NCBI RefSeq assembly: GCF_021049265.1
Contig: NZ_CP088018.1
Span: 1,984,001 to 2,048,000, forward strand
DNA from: Ruania suaedae
Lineage (GTDB): Bacteria > Actinomycetota > Actinomycetes > Actinomycetales > Beutenbergiaceae
Direction of reading: 5' to 3'
Length of the DNA stretch: 64,000 nucleotides
Numbering within the stretch: position 1 is the first letter of the stretch; every line of letters begins with the position of its first letter. The notes under the pieces are model-generated. The model searched no databases, was not told the DNA's origin, and saw nothing but the letters and a program-made list of their open reading frames with translations. Below, piece after piece: positions 48,601-55,915 of the stretch. The position numbers were made by a program, and so were the translations under genes.

Positions 48601-48719
48601 GCGGTCGCCACACCCTCGTAGTTCAGGCTCAGCGCGACGACGGTGCCGAGCACCAGCGAGAGGACGGTCGCACTGGCCACCGTGCGCCTCTTCGGGCGCG
48701 TCGCTGCCCTCCACCTCAC
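42642..48719 (-). CDS. Giant surface protein with Ig/cadherin-like and FN3 repeats
   Basis: A 2025-residue membrane-anchored protein. It has a short basic cytoplasmic N-terminus and one membrane helix (about 15-33) that is not followed by a cleavage site. Outside is a propeller-like region (40-395), about eleven 90-100-residue Ig/cadherin-type repeats (about 400-1465) marked by NRPPVAVPD or similar starts and DPDGD or NDSDPDG calcium-type turns, five FN3 domains (about 1466-1950) starting with PEAPS or RPEAPG, a Pro run, and a C-terminal beta domain with a Cys pair. GTG is the start. An acidic cluster (EEDETEEEESQDLEQRE) precedes the repeats. No LPXTG motif is seen. It is probably an adhesin or matrix sensor partnered with the kinase and MoxR proteins beside it; the role is inferred. 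Confidence 0.85.
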   Translation of the reverse strand: MRWRAATRPKRRTVASATVLSLVLGTVVALSLNYEGVATADVDLNDGGVWVSNNESILVGRLNFPVGEIDAALAALSQDVDLLQREDVVFIRDRAGQTLQRVDPVSVAVRGSAVPLPTGSDVQLGDNTVGVLVEETGEWRVLGLDGLDVLTESTEEPQAVLGEDAAQAIADDGTAYGLDTDTGQLLTFGPGQRTDPVTTELDPSVFDGAATQLSVVGSEPVALAFDAETEDLTLVRPDQDPVDLTGLEVDGASARLQAPSRGGNVVAIATSDALITVPLDGSEPRVTRSPSAGQPAQPVQVAGCVHSAWAALPAGYLRQCGDQAAESLEVPSATGGELVFRVNRSYVVLNELATGNSWMVEDALVLVDNWETSIPPTEEDETEEEESQDLEQREVELDREAENRPPVAVPDSFGVRAGRIAVLPVLHNDSDADGDLLTAAPEGQIPESFGQLETVLGGRALQVRVAPGASGITSFQYVADDGRGGTDTATVDLEVIPEGQNSPPEQLTEITAEIASGQSAEVNVLNDVLDPDGDAVYVTRTLEDAGLQVQSDPNGLISIVDPGVPTGQRQVRLEVSDGAATAEVLIDVEILPAAAQPPTAVFDYATAFVDETIEIDPIANDLDPNDRPLRLANVQSADGAEIRQSTSSNTFSFTASSPGDYYVVYVVADDDGLSATGLVRVSVRAPENLDPVAATDTAYLPPDGTVLVDVLANDEDPAGGVLAVQQIDVPEGYGLRVSILEHRVLRITSDRTLQTPVTIDYTVSNGTRTGEGEVLVLPLDAETGTRAPIAVPDEVRVRAGDHVTIPVLSNDSHPNGFDFSLDPTIAEEPAGGVMFTAGDVVRFQAPDEAGTLTAVYRIVDEYGREDSATIRIYVQARADGANGAPEPRDVETRAFSGERIRIPIETYGIDPDGDSVQLLGVDSPPALGRVVEVGATYIDYQAFTDSAGTDEFTYSVRDRLGAIASAEVTVGVIPPPSVNRPPVVVDDEITVPPGRPISVDVLANDTDPDGDQLAFDDPAFSEHPGTDPEVRDGKVALISPESTGDHLITYHVSDLHGGTASGLLTVTVDPDSPLQPPVAVDDVVPPAAILDREVITVDVLENDSDPDGSVEALTVDIPDGQESATSPDGKGVQITLTPTRQVVTYRITDSDDLVSYAFIEVPGTEDTGPVLRPDTGVIEVESGVTETIEINDYVVAFSGQPVQLADTSSVRATNSDGSSPVVDGDTVQYTSEGTYAGPATLTFEVTDALDINDDDILTSVVTLDIMVVSTENQPPRMRDGSLAAEQGGEAVNLDIARLAEDPDGVSTDLQYRIAEEAPGFQAALDGYILTVSADEDTPAGSSQDLTIEVTDGESDPVQATIVLEATASNRPLISTNPDDLGEVFQGDSVTADVLANDSNPFPGEPREILGAVVTSGQGNAEISGEQVVVTPGADFVGRLSVTYTVVDVTGEASRAVEGQITAAVLGVPEAPSIPLVEEVANREVTLSWTAPQDNGAPITGYTVSHGGGSQACATTTCTITGLTNGTTYTFTVLATNAVGDSPESAASAEATPDVRPEAPGAPTVEFGDGELSLDWSEPANEGTPISSYDVQISPSGGAGQQSVTGTEMVWTGLTNGQNYTFRVRALNDAPEPGLWSEWSVAEHPSGPPLRPQAPSASRIDDSAGGRLQVSWRAPDANGDPISAYELRMYQDGALAQTFTPGANETSREVRVENAHDYHFTLVATNRSGSSEVSPQSESVRSFGAPGKTTGVSARPTGTDNTAEMSYSAPSNNGQEISRYEYSLSGGSAQAVPSNGVFTVPSDGQNYQIRIRACNTYCGAWSDSSSNFSTYGPPGAGAISLSSSADGQRVTFTWTTSANNNGAAIASSRYRIDGGGWSSWGSRNDRASVGGNWEEMHRIEVQVRNEHGQPSGSATRNQRAEPDPTPPPPPPSASVTMRAGSSAVGQDGCTHSSCAFLAFDYDNLDGGNYQIEFYASAAGSGVWRNYTANLSGDGRYQATSYRGRPGETVRVVIRGPSGTLQDSMTW

Positions 48720-48844
48720 GTGGCTGCCTGCCCCTCGCTCGTGATGACGCCGATCGTCATGTCCCTGCCAGCGGTCAGTCTAGAGTGCACCGCCGCCGTG
48801 CCGGTCCCGGTGGGACGGAGAGAACTCCCCATCGCCGCTGCCGC

Positions 48845-49582
48845 TCACTGAACGGCGGCCTCGCCGTCGGCTCGCTCGGCCCGTTCGGCTGCTGCACTCT
48901 CGGCATTGGCCTCCAGCAGCTCCAGGTCCGCCGCCACCACCAGGCGCGAGGCCACGGCGTGCTCGACCAGGCGGGCCCGGCGGTTCACCGCGAGCTGCCC
49001 GGGGGCCCCGCGCAGGCCGCGCACGCCGAACCGGGCCAGCTTCTCGCAGACGTTGTCGAGCTTGCGGTTGAACCGGGTGATGGCCCAGCCCAGCCGGGCG
49101 GCGGCCTGCGCCGACGTCGGGATCGAGGCGGTCGAGCCGCGTCCGCGCAGCACCGGCTCGGCCAGGGAGATGATGAGCAGCTTCTGGGAGTCGGTGAGGG
49201 TGACCGGGCCGATGGTGGTCTCGCCCACCTGCGTCGACCCCGGCGAGGTCGCCTCGAAGCTGGGCGAGTCGCCGACGATGCCGAGCTCGTAGGTGGTCGG
49301 GCCGGCGGTGAAGAGCACCGAGGTGTGCGCGAACACCAGCGGCAGCCTCGCGCCCGGTGCCAGCCATGCCTGCATGTTGCCGTCGGAGTCGGCAACGGTG
49401 GCCGAGATCCGGCTGCCGACGTTCTCCAGCCACCACAGGTCGTCATGGCGGGAGATCGTCAGGAAGCGCCGGTGCAGATAGGGGTTGTCGTCGATCTCCA
49501 GATCGCCCTCGCGCCCGATCTGGAACGTCTGCCCCTCGCTGACGTCGAACCACTCACCGCAGAACTCCACCTGGACGTTCAT
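48845..49582 (-). CDS. FHA-like domain protein with C-terminal helix-turn-helix-like region
   Basis: A 245-residue cytoplasmic protein. The N-terminal half is FHA-like (FQIGREGDLEIDD, RFLTISRHDDLWWLENVG) but lacks the full S/N motif, so phosphopeptide binding is uncertain. The C-terminal half has a conserved helical stretch TSAQAAARLGWAITRFNRKLDNVCEKL that resembles a DNA-binding helix-turn-helix. The ATG at 49582 is preferred; a GTG at 49609 inside the kinase gene is an alternative. It could link kinase signalling to transcription of the giant protein gene 125 bases downstream; this is inference. Confidence 0.75.
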   Translation of the reverse strand: MNVQVEFCGEWFDVSEGQTFQIGREGDLEIDDNPYLHRRFLTISRHDDLWWLENVGSRISATVADSDGNMQAWLAPGARLPLVFAHTSVLFTAGPTTYELGIVGDSPSFEATSPGSTQVGETTIGPVTLTDSQKLLIISLAEPVLRGRGSTASIPTSAQAAARLGWAITRFNRKLDNVCEKLARFGVRGLRGAPGQLAVNRRARLVEHAVASRLVVAADLELLEANAESAAAERAERADGEAAVQ

Positions 49583-49601
49583 CGTTCGAGGATCCTCCCG
49601 C

Positions 49602-51098
49602 TCACGCACATTCCTCCGGATTGTCCGCCGCGGGCGAGACCGCCCTCGTCTCCGCGTCGATGCTGCTCACCGTCACGCACACCCGCTCGGCGTCGTCGGT
49701 GAGGGTGACCTCAGTAGCGCCCCCGACGGTACGGTACTCCCCTTCCAGCGAGCCCTCGGTCACCTCGTAGGCGAACTCGAGGTCACGTTCGTGCTCCGGA
49801 ACGGCCCAGCTGACCTGGACCTGCTCGCCCTCGCGGACGAGGGACACGGCCTCGGGAGCCGGGGGCTCCTGCGCAACCGTCACCGTGGGCGGCACATAGG
49901 TGGGGCCGGAGGGGTCGTCCGGTCCGGGATCGTCGGCGTTGAGGGCTCCGTAGGTGACGACGGTGACGGCGCCGGCCACCACGAGCGCGGCCACCCCCGC
50001 CACGAGGGCGGTCCGGGCGCCCCGGCGGGTGGGGGCCTCCTCCCCCGGGTGCTCACCGGCCGGCTCCGGGTCCGCGAAGCCCGGCGGGCTCGCCTGGGCG
50101 GAGGTGACACCGCGCAGCCGGGTGGCGGCGTCGTCCCGGAGGCCGGCCGGCACCGAGCTGATCGAGCGCACGCGGGTGCGGTCGCCGTCGTCGGGTGCCG
50201 AGGGCGCCTCCATCCAGGAGGTGTCGGGGACGTCCAGGGAGGTCGGCGTCAGGTGCAGCTCCTGCTCGATCTGGTGGATCGCGCGGGCGAGCTCGGCGGC
50301 GCTGCCGAACCGGCGGGCCGGTTCTTTCGCCATCCCCCGCGCCAGCACGGCCTCCAGGGACGGGGGGACGTCGTCACGGCCGATCGGGGGCACCGGGTCC
50401 CGCTCGATGCGGGTGATCAGGTCCAGCGCCGTGTTCGGGCGGCCCGGCAGCTCGAACGGCGACCGCCCCGCCAGCAGGGTGTAGATGGTGGCCGCGAGGG
50501 CGTACACGTCCGCCGCGACGCCGCGCGGGGCGTCCTCGGCGAAGAACTCCGGCGCCGCCCACGGGATGGACATCCCCGCCTGCTCGCCGTCGGCGGCCGC
50601 GGGCGTGCCGGTGGCCACCGAGATCCCGAAGTCGGTCAGGGCCGGCCAGCCGTAGGCCGTGGTCAGCACGTTCGCCGGCTTGATGTCACGGTGCAGGATG
50701 CCGGCCCGGTGCGCGGTCTCCACCGCACCGGCGAGCCGGACGGCGATACGCAGGCACTCGGCCACCCCGAGCCGCTCGTTGCGGTATCGCACCGAGAGGT
50801 TGGGCCGAGGGCAGTACTCCATCACCAGATAGGGTCGCCCGTCGGCCGTGGTGTCGGCGTGGAAGATCGTCACGATCGAGGGGTGCGTGGACAGCTGGGC
50901 CATGAGGTTGGCCTCGGCCGTGAACTGCTCGCGGCCCTCGGGGGTGACGGCGCTGGCCAGCAGTGCCTTGACGGCCACCTCCCGGCGGGGCATGAGCTGG
51001 CGATAGAGGAAGACGTCGGCGAAACCCCCGCTGCCCAGCAGCCGTTCGTAGCTGTAGCCGGGGATGGCCGGGGGTTCGGAGGGTGGGCGTCTGGTCAC
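49602..51098 (-). CDS. Transmembrane Ser/Thr protein kinase, Hanks type
   Basis: A 498-residue kinase. The catalytic domain (about 15-285) has the Gly-rich loop LGSGGFADVF (21-30), Lys44 in VAVKAL, Glu62, HRDIKPANVL with the catalytic Asp138, DFG at 156-158, and APEFF for APE. After a cytoplasmic linker containing Thr-rich sites there is one membrane helix (about 365-388) and a short extracellular FN3-like domain (about 410-498). It has no PASTA repeats and is therefore distinct from the PknB cell-division kinase. It overlaps the FHA protein gene by four bases, and the phosphatase gene is first in the same run. Confidence 0.93.
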   Translation of the reverse strand: MTRRPPSEPPAIPGYSYERLLGSGGFADVFLYRQLMPRREVAVKALLASAVTPEGREQFTAEANLMAQLSTHPSIVTIFHADTTADGRPYLVMEYCPRPNLSVRYRNERLGVAECLRIAVRLAGAVETAHRAGILHRDIKPANVLTTAYGWPALTDFGISVATGTPAAADGEQAGMSIPWAAPEFFAEDAPRGVAADVYALAATIYTLLAGRSPFELPGRPNTALDLITRIERDPVPPIGRDDVPPSLEAVLARGMAKEPARRFGSAAELARAIHQIEQELHLTPTSLDVPDTSWMEAPSAPDDGDRTRVRSISSVPAGLRDDAATRLRGVTSAQASPPGFADPEPAGEHPGEEAPTRRGARTALVAGVAALVVAGAVTVVTYGALNADDPGPDDPSGPTYVPPTVTVAQEPPAPEAVSLVREGEQVQVSWAVPEHERDLEFAYEVTEGSLEGEYRTVGGATEVTLTDDAERVCVTVSSIDAETRAVSPAADNPEECA

Positions 51099-52474
51099 GG
51101 CGGCGGCGCCGGGGCCTCGATGGTGCCCGTGACCCCGTCGCCGAGGTCGATCCGCGTGTCCGCCCGGACCGGGACGGCCTCGCCGGCGTGCAGGCGGCGC
51201 GGCGCGCTGCCCGGCAGGACGACGATCGTGCCGTTGGTCGAGTTCAGATCGGTGACGAGCAGGTGGTCACCCTCGCGGCGCAGCTCGACGTGGGTGCGCG
51301 AGATGTCCTGCTGCGGGCTGGGCACGGTCACCAGCCGGGGCTCGACGCCGGCGGCGAAGCGCTTGGACTCGGGGGCGCGGCCGATCAGCACGGGCCGATC
51401 GAGGGCCACCCGCAGGCCGGTGGAGAGCAGCAGCACCTCGACGGCCTCCGTGACGGCCTCCGTGGCCGGCTGGGTCGGCGGCGCCTGCCCGGCCTCCCCC
51501 GGGGCGGCCGCCGCGGCGCCACGCATCGCGGCCACCTCCGAGACCAGCATGGTCGATCCGTCGTGGTCGCCCTCCCAGGCGCCCGCCGGTCCCGCGCTCT
51601 GCCGCCCGCTCTGCTGGGCCGGGGGCGCATCGACGGCGGCATCCGGACCGGGATCGCGGCGGCGCGGTACCCGGATGGTGTGCTCATCGATGTCCTGCTC
51701 AGCCGGCACCTCGTCCGGGGCGGCGAACGAGGCCGGCGGAGCGGAGGGCTGGGAGGAGCGGACCGACCACGGCAACGAGTCGATGATGCTCGGGCCTGCC
51801 GGGGGTTCGGCGCCCGGGTGCATCGTCGCCTCGGAGGCGAGCACCGACCGCAGTGCCGACTCCGACGCCGCGTCGGGTGCCGAGGCAGGCTCGGGCTCGG
51901 GCTCGGGCTCGGGCTCCGGTGCCGGCTCGGCCTCGGGCTCGGGTGCTGACTCCGGCACGGACTCGGGCTCCTGCTCCGGTACGGACGCCGGCTCGGCTAC
52001 GGGCTCGAGGCCTGCTCCGGCGGGCGGCGCTGCCGCCGCACACACCACCTCGGCCTGAACCACCCCGGCCACCAGCGGGATGCCGTCGGGGCCGGGAGCC
52101 GCGAGGCCGTCGCCCGAGGCGACCGTGACCACCTCACCCGAGGGCAGCGGAACCACTGCCTCCCGCCAGGTGCTCATGCCCTCGGCGCGCAGCACCTGCT
52201 CGCCCACGGTGACCACCGCGCCGCCACGCACCAGCACCCGCAGCCCGGTGTCGGTGCGCTGCGCCAGGGCGAAGTCCGCCAACCCGGTGATGCCGCCGCC
52301 GGCGAGGGCCTCCAGCCACTCCCCGATCGGGGCGCCGGCCGCCATCGCCTCCCACAGCACCAACACGTCCTCGACGGCGTAGCCGGGGTGCAGCAGCGCC
52401 GTTCCCGAGGGCGTCACCACGGCCGTCCACGCCCCCGTCCGGTACCGCGACCACTGTTCGCCGGTCATCGCCAT
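51095..52474 (-). CDS. FHA domain protein with long acidic linker
   Basis: A 459-residue protein. The first 150 residues form a beta/alpha domain of unknown fold (WSRYRTGAWTAVVTPSGTA). A long Pro/Glu/Ala linker follows, partly coded by a GGCTCG hexamer run. The FHA domain (about 355-450) has LIGRAPESK, ISRTHVELRREGDHLLVTDLNSTNGT, the full Arg, Ser, His and Asn set of a phosphothreonine binder. The linker contains DEHTIRVP and DGSTMLVSE, Thr sites of the type phosphorylated by actinobacterial kinases. Start and stop overlap the phosphatase gene (10 bases) and the kinase gene (4 bases). Confidence 0.88.
   Translation of the reverse strand: MAMTGEQWSRYRTGAWTAVVTPSGTALLHPGYAVEDVLVLWEAMAAGAPIGEWLEALAGGGITGLADFALAQRTDTGLRVLVRGGAVVTVGEQVLRAEGMSTWREAVVPLPSGEVVTVASGDGLAAPGPDGIPLVAGVVQAEVVCAAAAPPAGAGLEPVAEPASVPEQEPESVPESAPEPEAEPAPEPEPEPEPEPASAPDAASESALRSVLASEATMHPGAEPPAGPSIIDSLPWSVRSSQPSAPPASFAAPDEVPAEQDIDEHTIRVPRRRDPGPDAAVDAPPAQQSGRQSAGPAGAWEGDHDGSTMLVSEVAAMRGAAAAAPGEAGQAPPTQPATEAVTEAVEVLLLSTGLRVALDRPVLIGRAPESKRFAAGVEPRLVTVPSPQQDISRTHVELRREGDHLLVTDLNSTNGTIVVLPGSAPRRLHAGEAVPVRADTRIDLGDGVTGTIEAPAPPP
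51888..51916. repeat. Hexanucleotide run (GGCTCG, about five units)
   Basis: Near-perfect tandem units that encode an acidic/Pro-rich EP repeat in the linker of the FHA gene on the minus strand. Unit length is a multiple of three, so slippage changes linker length without frameshift. Confidence 0.7.
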
Positions 52475-53316
52475 GTGCTCACGTCCCTCCCGCCGGTGAC
52501 ACGTCCTCCACGAGGCACCGTATCGGCCACGTCATCGCCCGTGGACTCCACGCGTGGAGCGGTGGCACTCACGTCCGCGCCCGGGCCGTCGACCACGATC
52601 ACCGAGACGTTGTCCCGCGCTCCCCCGTGCACGGCCGCCGCCAGTAGCCGGTCGGCGGCGTCCCGCGGCGAGGCCACCTCGCGCAGCACGGCACCGATCT
52701 GCTCCTCGTCGAGTTCGTCGGTGAGACCGTCGCTGCATATCAGCAGGCGATCGGAACCGGCGTGCAACCGCCAGAAGTCCACCTCGGCGTCCTGCCCGGT
52801 GTCCACGGCACGGGTGATGACGTTGCGCTGGGGATGGCGGCGCGCCGCTGCCCGGTCCAGCGCCCCCGACTCCACCAGCTCCTGGACCACCGAGTGATCC
52901 ACGCTCACCTGCGTCAGCTCACCCTCGCTGAGCCGGTAGATACGCGAGTCCCCCACGTTGAGCACCAGCCAGAACGGCTCCGACTCGTGCACCGTGAGCA
53001 CCGCGCCGGCCACCGTGCTGCCCGCCGTGATGGGCGAGCCGTCGGCGTCGCGCTCGTCCCGCAGGGCGTCCCGGATCGTGCGTTGCGCGGCATGGACGGC
53101 CTCCAGCACCTGCTCGGGCCGCACCTCCCGGTCGGGGTCGCACTCGCCGGCCAGCCGGTCGAATGCGGCGATGACGGCGCGTGAGGCGAGCTCACCGTGG
53201 ATGTGCCCGCCCATGCCGTCGGCCACCACGAACACCGGCGGGTGGGCGAGGACCGCGTCCTCGTTCACCGCGCGCCGACCACCCGTGTCGGTCCTGACAC
53301 CCCACGCGATCTGCAC
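52465..53316 (-). CDS. PP2C-family Ser/Thr phosphatase
   Basis: A 283-residue metal-dependent phosphatase that would reverse the kinase in the same block. Motifs are RRAVNEDA with Asp20, VFVVADGMGGH with Asp33 (metal ligands), the WLVLNVGDSRIYRL stretch, LLICSDGLTDEL, and GARDNVSVIVVD. The Asp set for two metals is complete. The GTG or ATG at the 5' end is the first codon of the block. It starts the run of genes down to the pseudo-transglutaminase, with a 10-base overlap to the FHA gene. Confidence 0.93.
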   Translation of the reverse strand: MQIAWGVRTDTGGRRAVNEDAVLAHPPVFVVADGMGGHIHGELASRAVIAAFDRLAGECDPDREVRPEQVLEAVHAAQRTIRDALRDERDADGSPITAGSTVAGAVLTVHESEPFWLVLNVGDSRIYRLSEGELTQVSVDHSVVQELVESGALDRAAARRHPQRNVITRAVDTGQDAEVDFWRLHAGSDRLLICSDGLTDELDEEQIGAVLREVASPRDAADRLLAAAVHGGARDNVSVIVVDGPGADVSATAPRVESTGDDVADTVPRGGRVTGGRDVSTWR

Positions 53317-53390
53317 CCGAACGCCTCATCCCTGTCCCACCCGGGCGGAGGGCCCGGGCCGTGGAGTCGATCCTAGAGGTTCACCGGCGC

Positions 53391-54890
53391 TCAGAAGACG
53401 GTGGGGAAGACCCCCCAGTACGCCGAGATCAGCAACAGCAGCGCCGCACCGAGGTGGGCGGCCCACCAGATCAGCACCTGCCCGGGGGCGAACCGGCGCC
53501 CGCCCAGCGTGCGCCACGCGTTCACCGCTGCGTCCACCGACCGCACCCCGACGGCGACCGCGAGGATCCCGAGCGCGTGCAGCGCCACCCAGCCTCCGTT
53601 GACCACCAGATCCGCACTGCGGTAGTTCAGCGCCAGGTCCGCCACGTAGGCCACATAGGCGCAGAACACCACCAGCACCGCGAGCGCACCCAGTCCGGTC
53701 GCGGCGGTGTAGCGGGCCAGCGGCGGCGGCAGCGGCCGGCGGCTGCGCCGTCGGACCCGCGCCGAGACCAGCCCGAACGCCCACACCACCGGCCCGATCG
53801 CGAGCAGCACCAGGGCCGCGAACAGCGACCACACCAGCATGTCCCCGTCCGCATACCAGCGTGGATGGTCGACCGGAGCCGCCCGGAACTGCTGCTCGGG
53901 CTGGGCCCCGGCCACCTGGGGTGCGGCGTCCGCCGTCGCCGGCAGACCGGCCGTCCACCGGGCGAGCACATCCACGAAGCCCTCGGCCAGCTCGCCCTCG
54001 ATGCGCAGCCCATGGTTCGCGCCCGCGAAGTAGCGGACCGTGAGGTCGTCGTTGCCGACCGCCTCGATCGCGTCACCCACGACCAGCGGCCCCTGCACGA
54101 TCGGCATCGAGGGGTCGTCGGTGCCGTAGACCATGAGCACCGGCTGGTGCAGCTGGCGCAACCACGGTTCGGCGTCGAAGTCGGCGTACTCGAAGCCGCC
54201 GCCGGGCGGCTGGGCACCCACCCCCCGGGGGATCGCGCGCAGCAACGCCTCCGGCACGCCGACGTTGCGCAGGTACTGGTCGGCGGCGAACGCCACCTGG
54301 GCCCGGGGCGGTACCACGGGCGCGGAGACCAGCACCACGAAGCCCACGCGCGGCTCGATCACGGCCGCGATCGGGGCGATCCACGCCCCCTCGCTCTCGC
54401 CGTACAGGCCCACCCGTCCGGGATCGACGCCCGGGCGGTCACGCAGGTAGCGCCAGGAAACCAGATAGTCCTGGGCCATCGCCGGGTAGTTACGGCTGGC
54501 GGTGGTGTAGGTGTCCAGGCGTTTGGCCGGCACCAGCACGTACACCCCGGCACTGGCCAGCGCGCGGGCGCGCTCGGTGAAGTTCGTGTGCGAGCCGGTG
54601 CCGGCCCCGTGCAGGAAGACCATGCCGGGGCGTCCCTCGGCAGCGCCCACCGGCGAGGTGAGCGTCGCCTGCACGTGCGCGCCGTCGAGCTCGAGGTCGA
54701 CGACCTCCTGGGCCACCTCGTAGGTGCCGACGGGGTCGGTCGTGGCCTCGGAGCCGATCGCGACGTCCGAGGTCTCGGTGACGATGACCTCGTCCATCGG
54801 CTGCGGGGTCCACCGTGGCCCGGCGAGCGAGCCGAGCAGCCCGAAAGCGATGACGAGGGCGAGCACCACCATCAGGTTCCGGTACTTCAC
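53391..54890 (-). CDS. Alpha/beta-hydrolase fused to a C-terminal membrane domain
   Basis: A 499-residue protein. An N-terminal membrane segment (about 5-25) is followed by an extracytoplasmic alpha/beta-hydrolase (60-340) with the oxyanion GMVFLHGAGTGSH, nucleophile GESEGAW (Ser168 region), the VLMVYGTDDPSMP aspartate loop and FAGANHGLRIEG for the His. After a linker come four or five membrane helices (about 360-495). The combination of a secreted-side hydrolase with a polytopic C-terminus is unusual. It lies 80 bases downstream of era on the same strand and faces the phosphatase gene. Substrate unknown; an esterase or lipid-processing role is inferred. Confidence 0.78.
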   Translation of the reverse strand: MKYRNLMVVLALVIAFGLLGSLAGPRWTPQPMDEVIVTETSDVAIGSEATTDPVGTYEVAQEVVDLELDGAHVQATLTSPVGAAEGRPGMVFLHGAGTGSHTNFTERARALASAGVYVLVPAKRLDTYTTASRNYPAMAQDYLVSWRYLRDRPGVDPGRVGLYGESEGAWIAPIAAVIEPRVGFVVLVSAPVVPPRAQVAFAADQYLRNVGVPEALLRAIPRGVGAQPPGGGFEYADFDAEPWLRQLHQPVLMVYGTDDPSMPIVQGPLVVGDAIEAVGNDDLTVRYFAGANHGLRIEGELAEGFVDVLARWTAGLPATADAAPQVAGAQPEQQFRAAPVDHPRWYADGDMLVWSLFAALVLLAIGPVVWAFGLVSARVRRRSRRPLPPPLARYTAATGLGALAVLVVFCAYVAYVADLALNYRSADLVVNGGWVALHALGILAVAVGVRSVDAAVNAWRTLGGRRFAPGQVLIWWAAHLGAALLLLISAYWGVFPTVF

Positions 54891-54970
54891 CGTGACACCC
54901 TAGCCATGCCCTCGCCCTCCCACCGGCGCGGCGACACGGCGATGCGCGCGCGAGAGCACAACCCGCACCC

Positions 54971-55915
54971 TCAGAAGCCCAGGCGCTGCAGCTTCTTCGG
55001 GTCCCGCTGCCAGTCCTTGGCCACCTTGACGTGCAGGTCCAGGTACACCGAAGCGCCCAGCAGCGCCTCGATGCCGGTGCGTGCCCGGGTGCCGACCTCA
55101 CGCAGCCGTGCCCCCTTGGTCCCGATGATGATGCCCTTCTGGGAGTCGCGCTCGACGAAGAGGTTCACCCGCACGTCGAGGAAGGGCCGGCCGTCGGACC
55201 GGGTGTGCTCACGCTCGACGATCTCCTCCACGACGACGGCCAGCGAGTGCGGCAGCTCCTCGCGCACACCCTCCAGGGCCGCCTCGCGGACGAGCTCGGC
55301 GACCATCACCTGCTCGGGCTCGTCCGTCAGCTCCCCATCCGGGTAGAGCGGAGGTGAGACCGGCATGTGCGAGCGCAGCACGCCGATCAGCTCGCTCATC
55401 TGGTAGCCGGTCCGCGCGGCCACCGGGATCACGTCGGCCCACTCCCCCAGCTCCGAGACCGCGAGCAGGTGCTCGGCCAGACGGCCCTTCGGGACCAGGT
55501 CGGACTTGGTCACCACGGCGATCACCGGGCTCCGGGTCTCGGCCAGCTTGGCGGCAATGAAACGGTCGCCGGGGCCTACCTTCTGGTCGGCTGGAAGGCA
55601 GAAGGCGACGGCGTCGACCTCGGCGAGGGTGCCCGTCACGAGCTCGTTCAGCCGCTCCCCGAGGAGCGTGCGGGGGCGGTGCAGTCCCGGCGTGTCGACC
55701 AGGATCAGTTGCACGTCCTCGCGGTGGATGATGCCGCGGATCGCGTGCCGGGTGGTCTGCGGCCGGCCCGAGGTGATGGCGACCTTCTGGCCGACCAGCG
55801 CGTTCGTCAGGGTCGACTTCCCGGCGTTCGGCCGGCCCACGACGCACACGAAGCCGGCGCGGTGGTCGGGCGGGACCCCGTCGGGCATCGGCAGGACAGG
55901 TTCGTGCTCAGTCAT
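54971..55915 (-). CDS. era: GTPase Era
   Basis: Ras-like GTPase with a KH domain, acting in 16S rRNA and 30S subunit maturation. The 314-residue protein has G1 GRPNAGKST, switch G2 in TTRHAIRG, G3 DTPGLHRP, G4 TKSDLV and G5 around SA-like, then the KH domain with GIIIGTKGARLREVGTRAR. The ATG at 55915 follows GAGGGTGACG; the longer frame to 55927 lies inside ybeY. It overlaps ybeY by eight bases. Unlike many relatives, no CorC/hemolysin-type gene lies between ybeY and era. Confidence 0.96.
   Translation of the reverse strand: MTEHEPVLPMPDGVPPDHRAGFVCVVGRPNAGKSTLTNALVGQKVAITSGRPQTTRHAIRGIIHREDVQLILVDTPGLHRPRTLLGERLNELVTGTLAEVDAVAFCLPADQKVGPGDRFIAAKLAETRSPVIAVVTKSDLVPKGRLAEHLLAVSELGEWADVIPVAARTGYQMSELIGVLRSHMPVSPPLYPDGELTDEPEQVMVAELVREAALEGVREELPHSLAVVVEEIVEREHTRSDGRPFLDVRVNLFVERDSQKGIIIGTKGARLREVGTRARTGIEALLGASVYLDLHVKVAKDWQRDPKKLQRLGF

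Noticed and set aside
53340-53358. Short hairpin (7-bp arms) between the phosphatase and hydrolase genes
   Set aside because: Short and common in such GC-rich DNA; neither flanking gene needs a terminator there because both read in the same direction, away from or into it. It is not distinguishable from chance.
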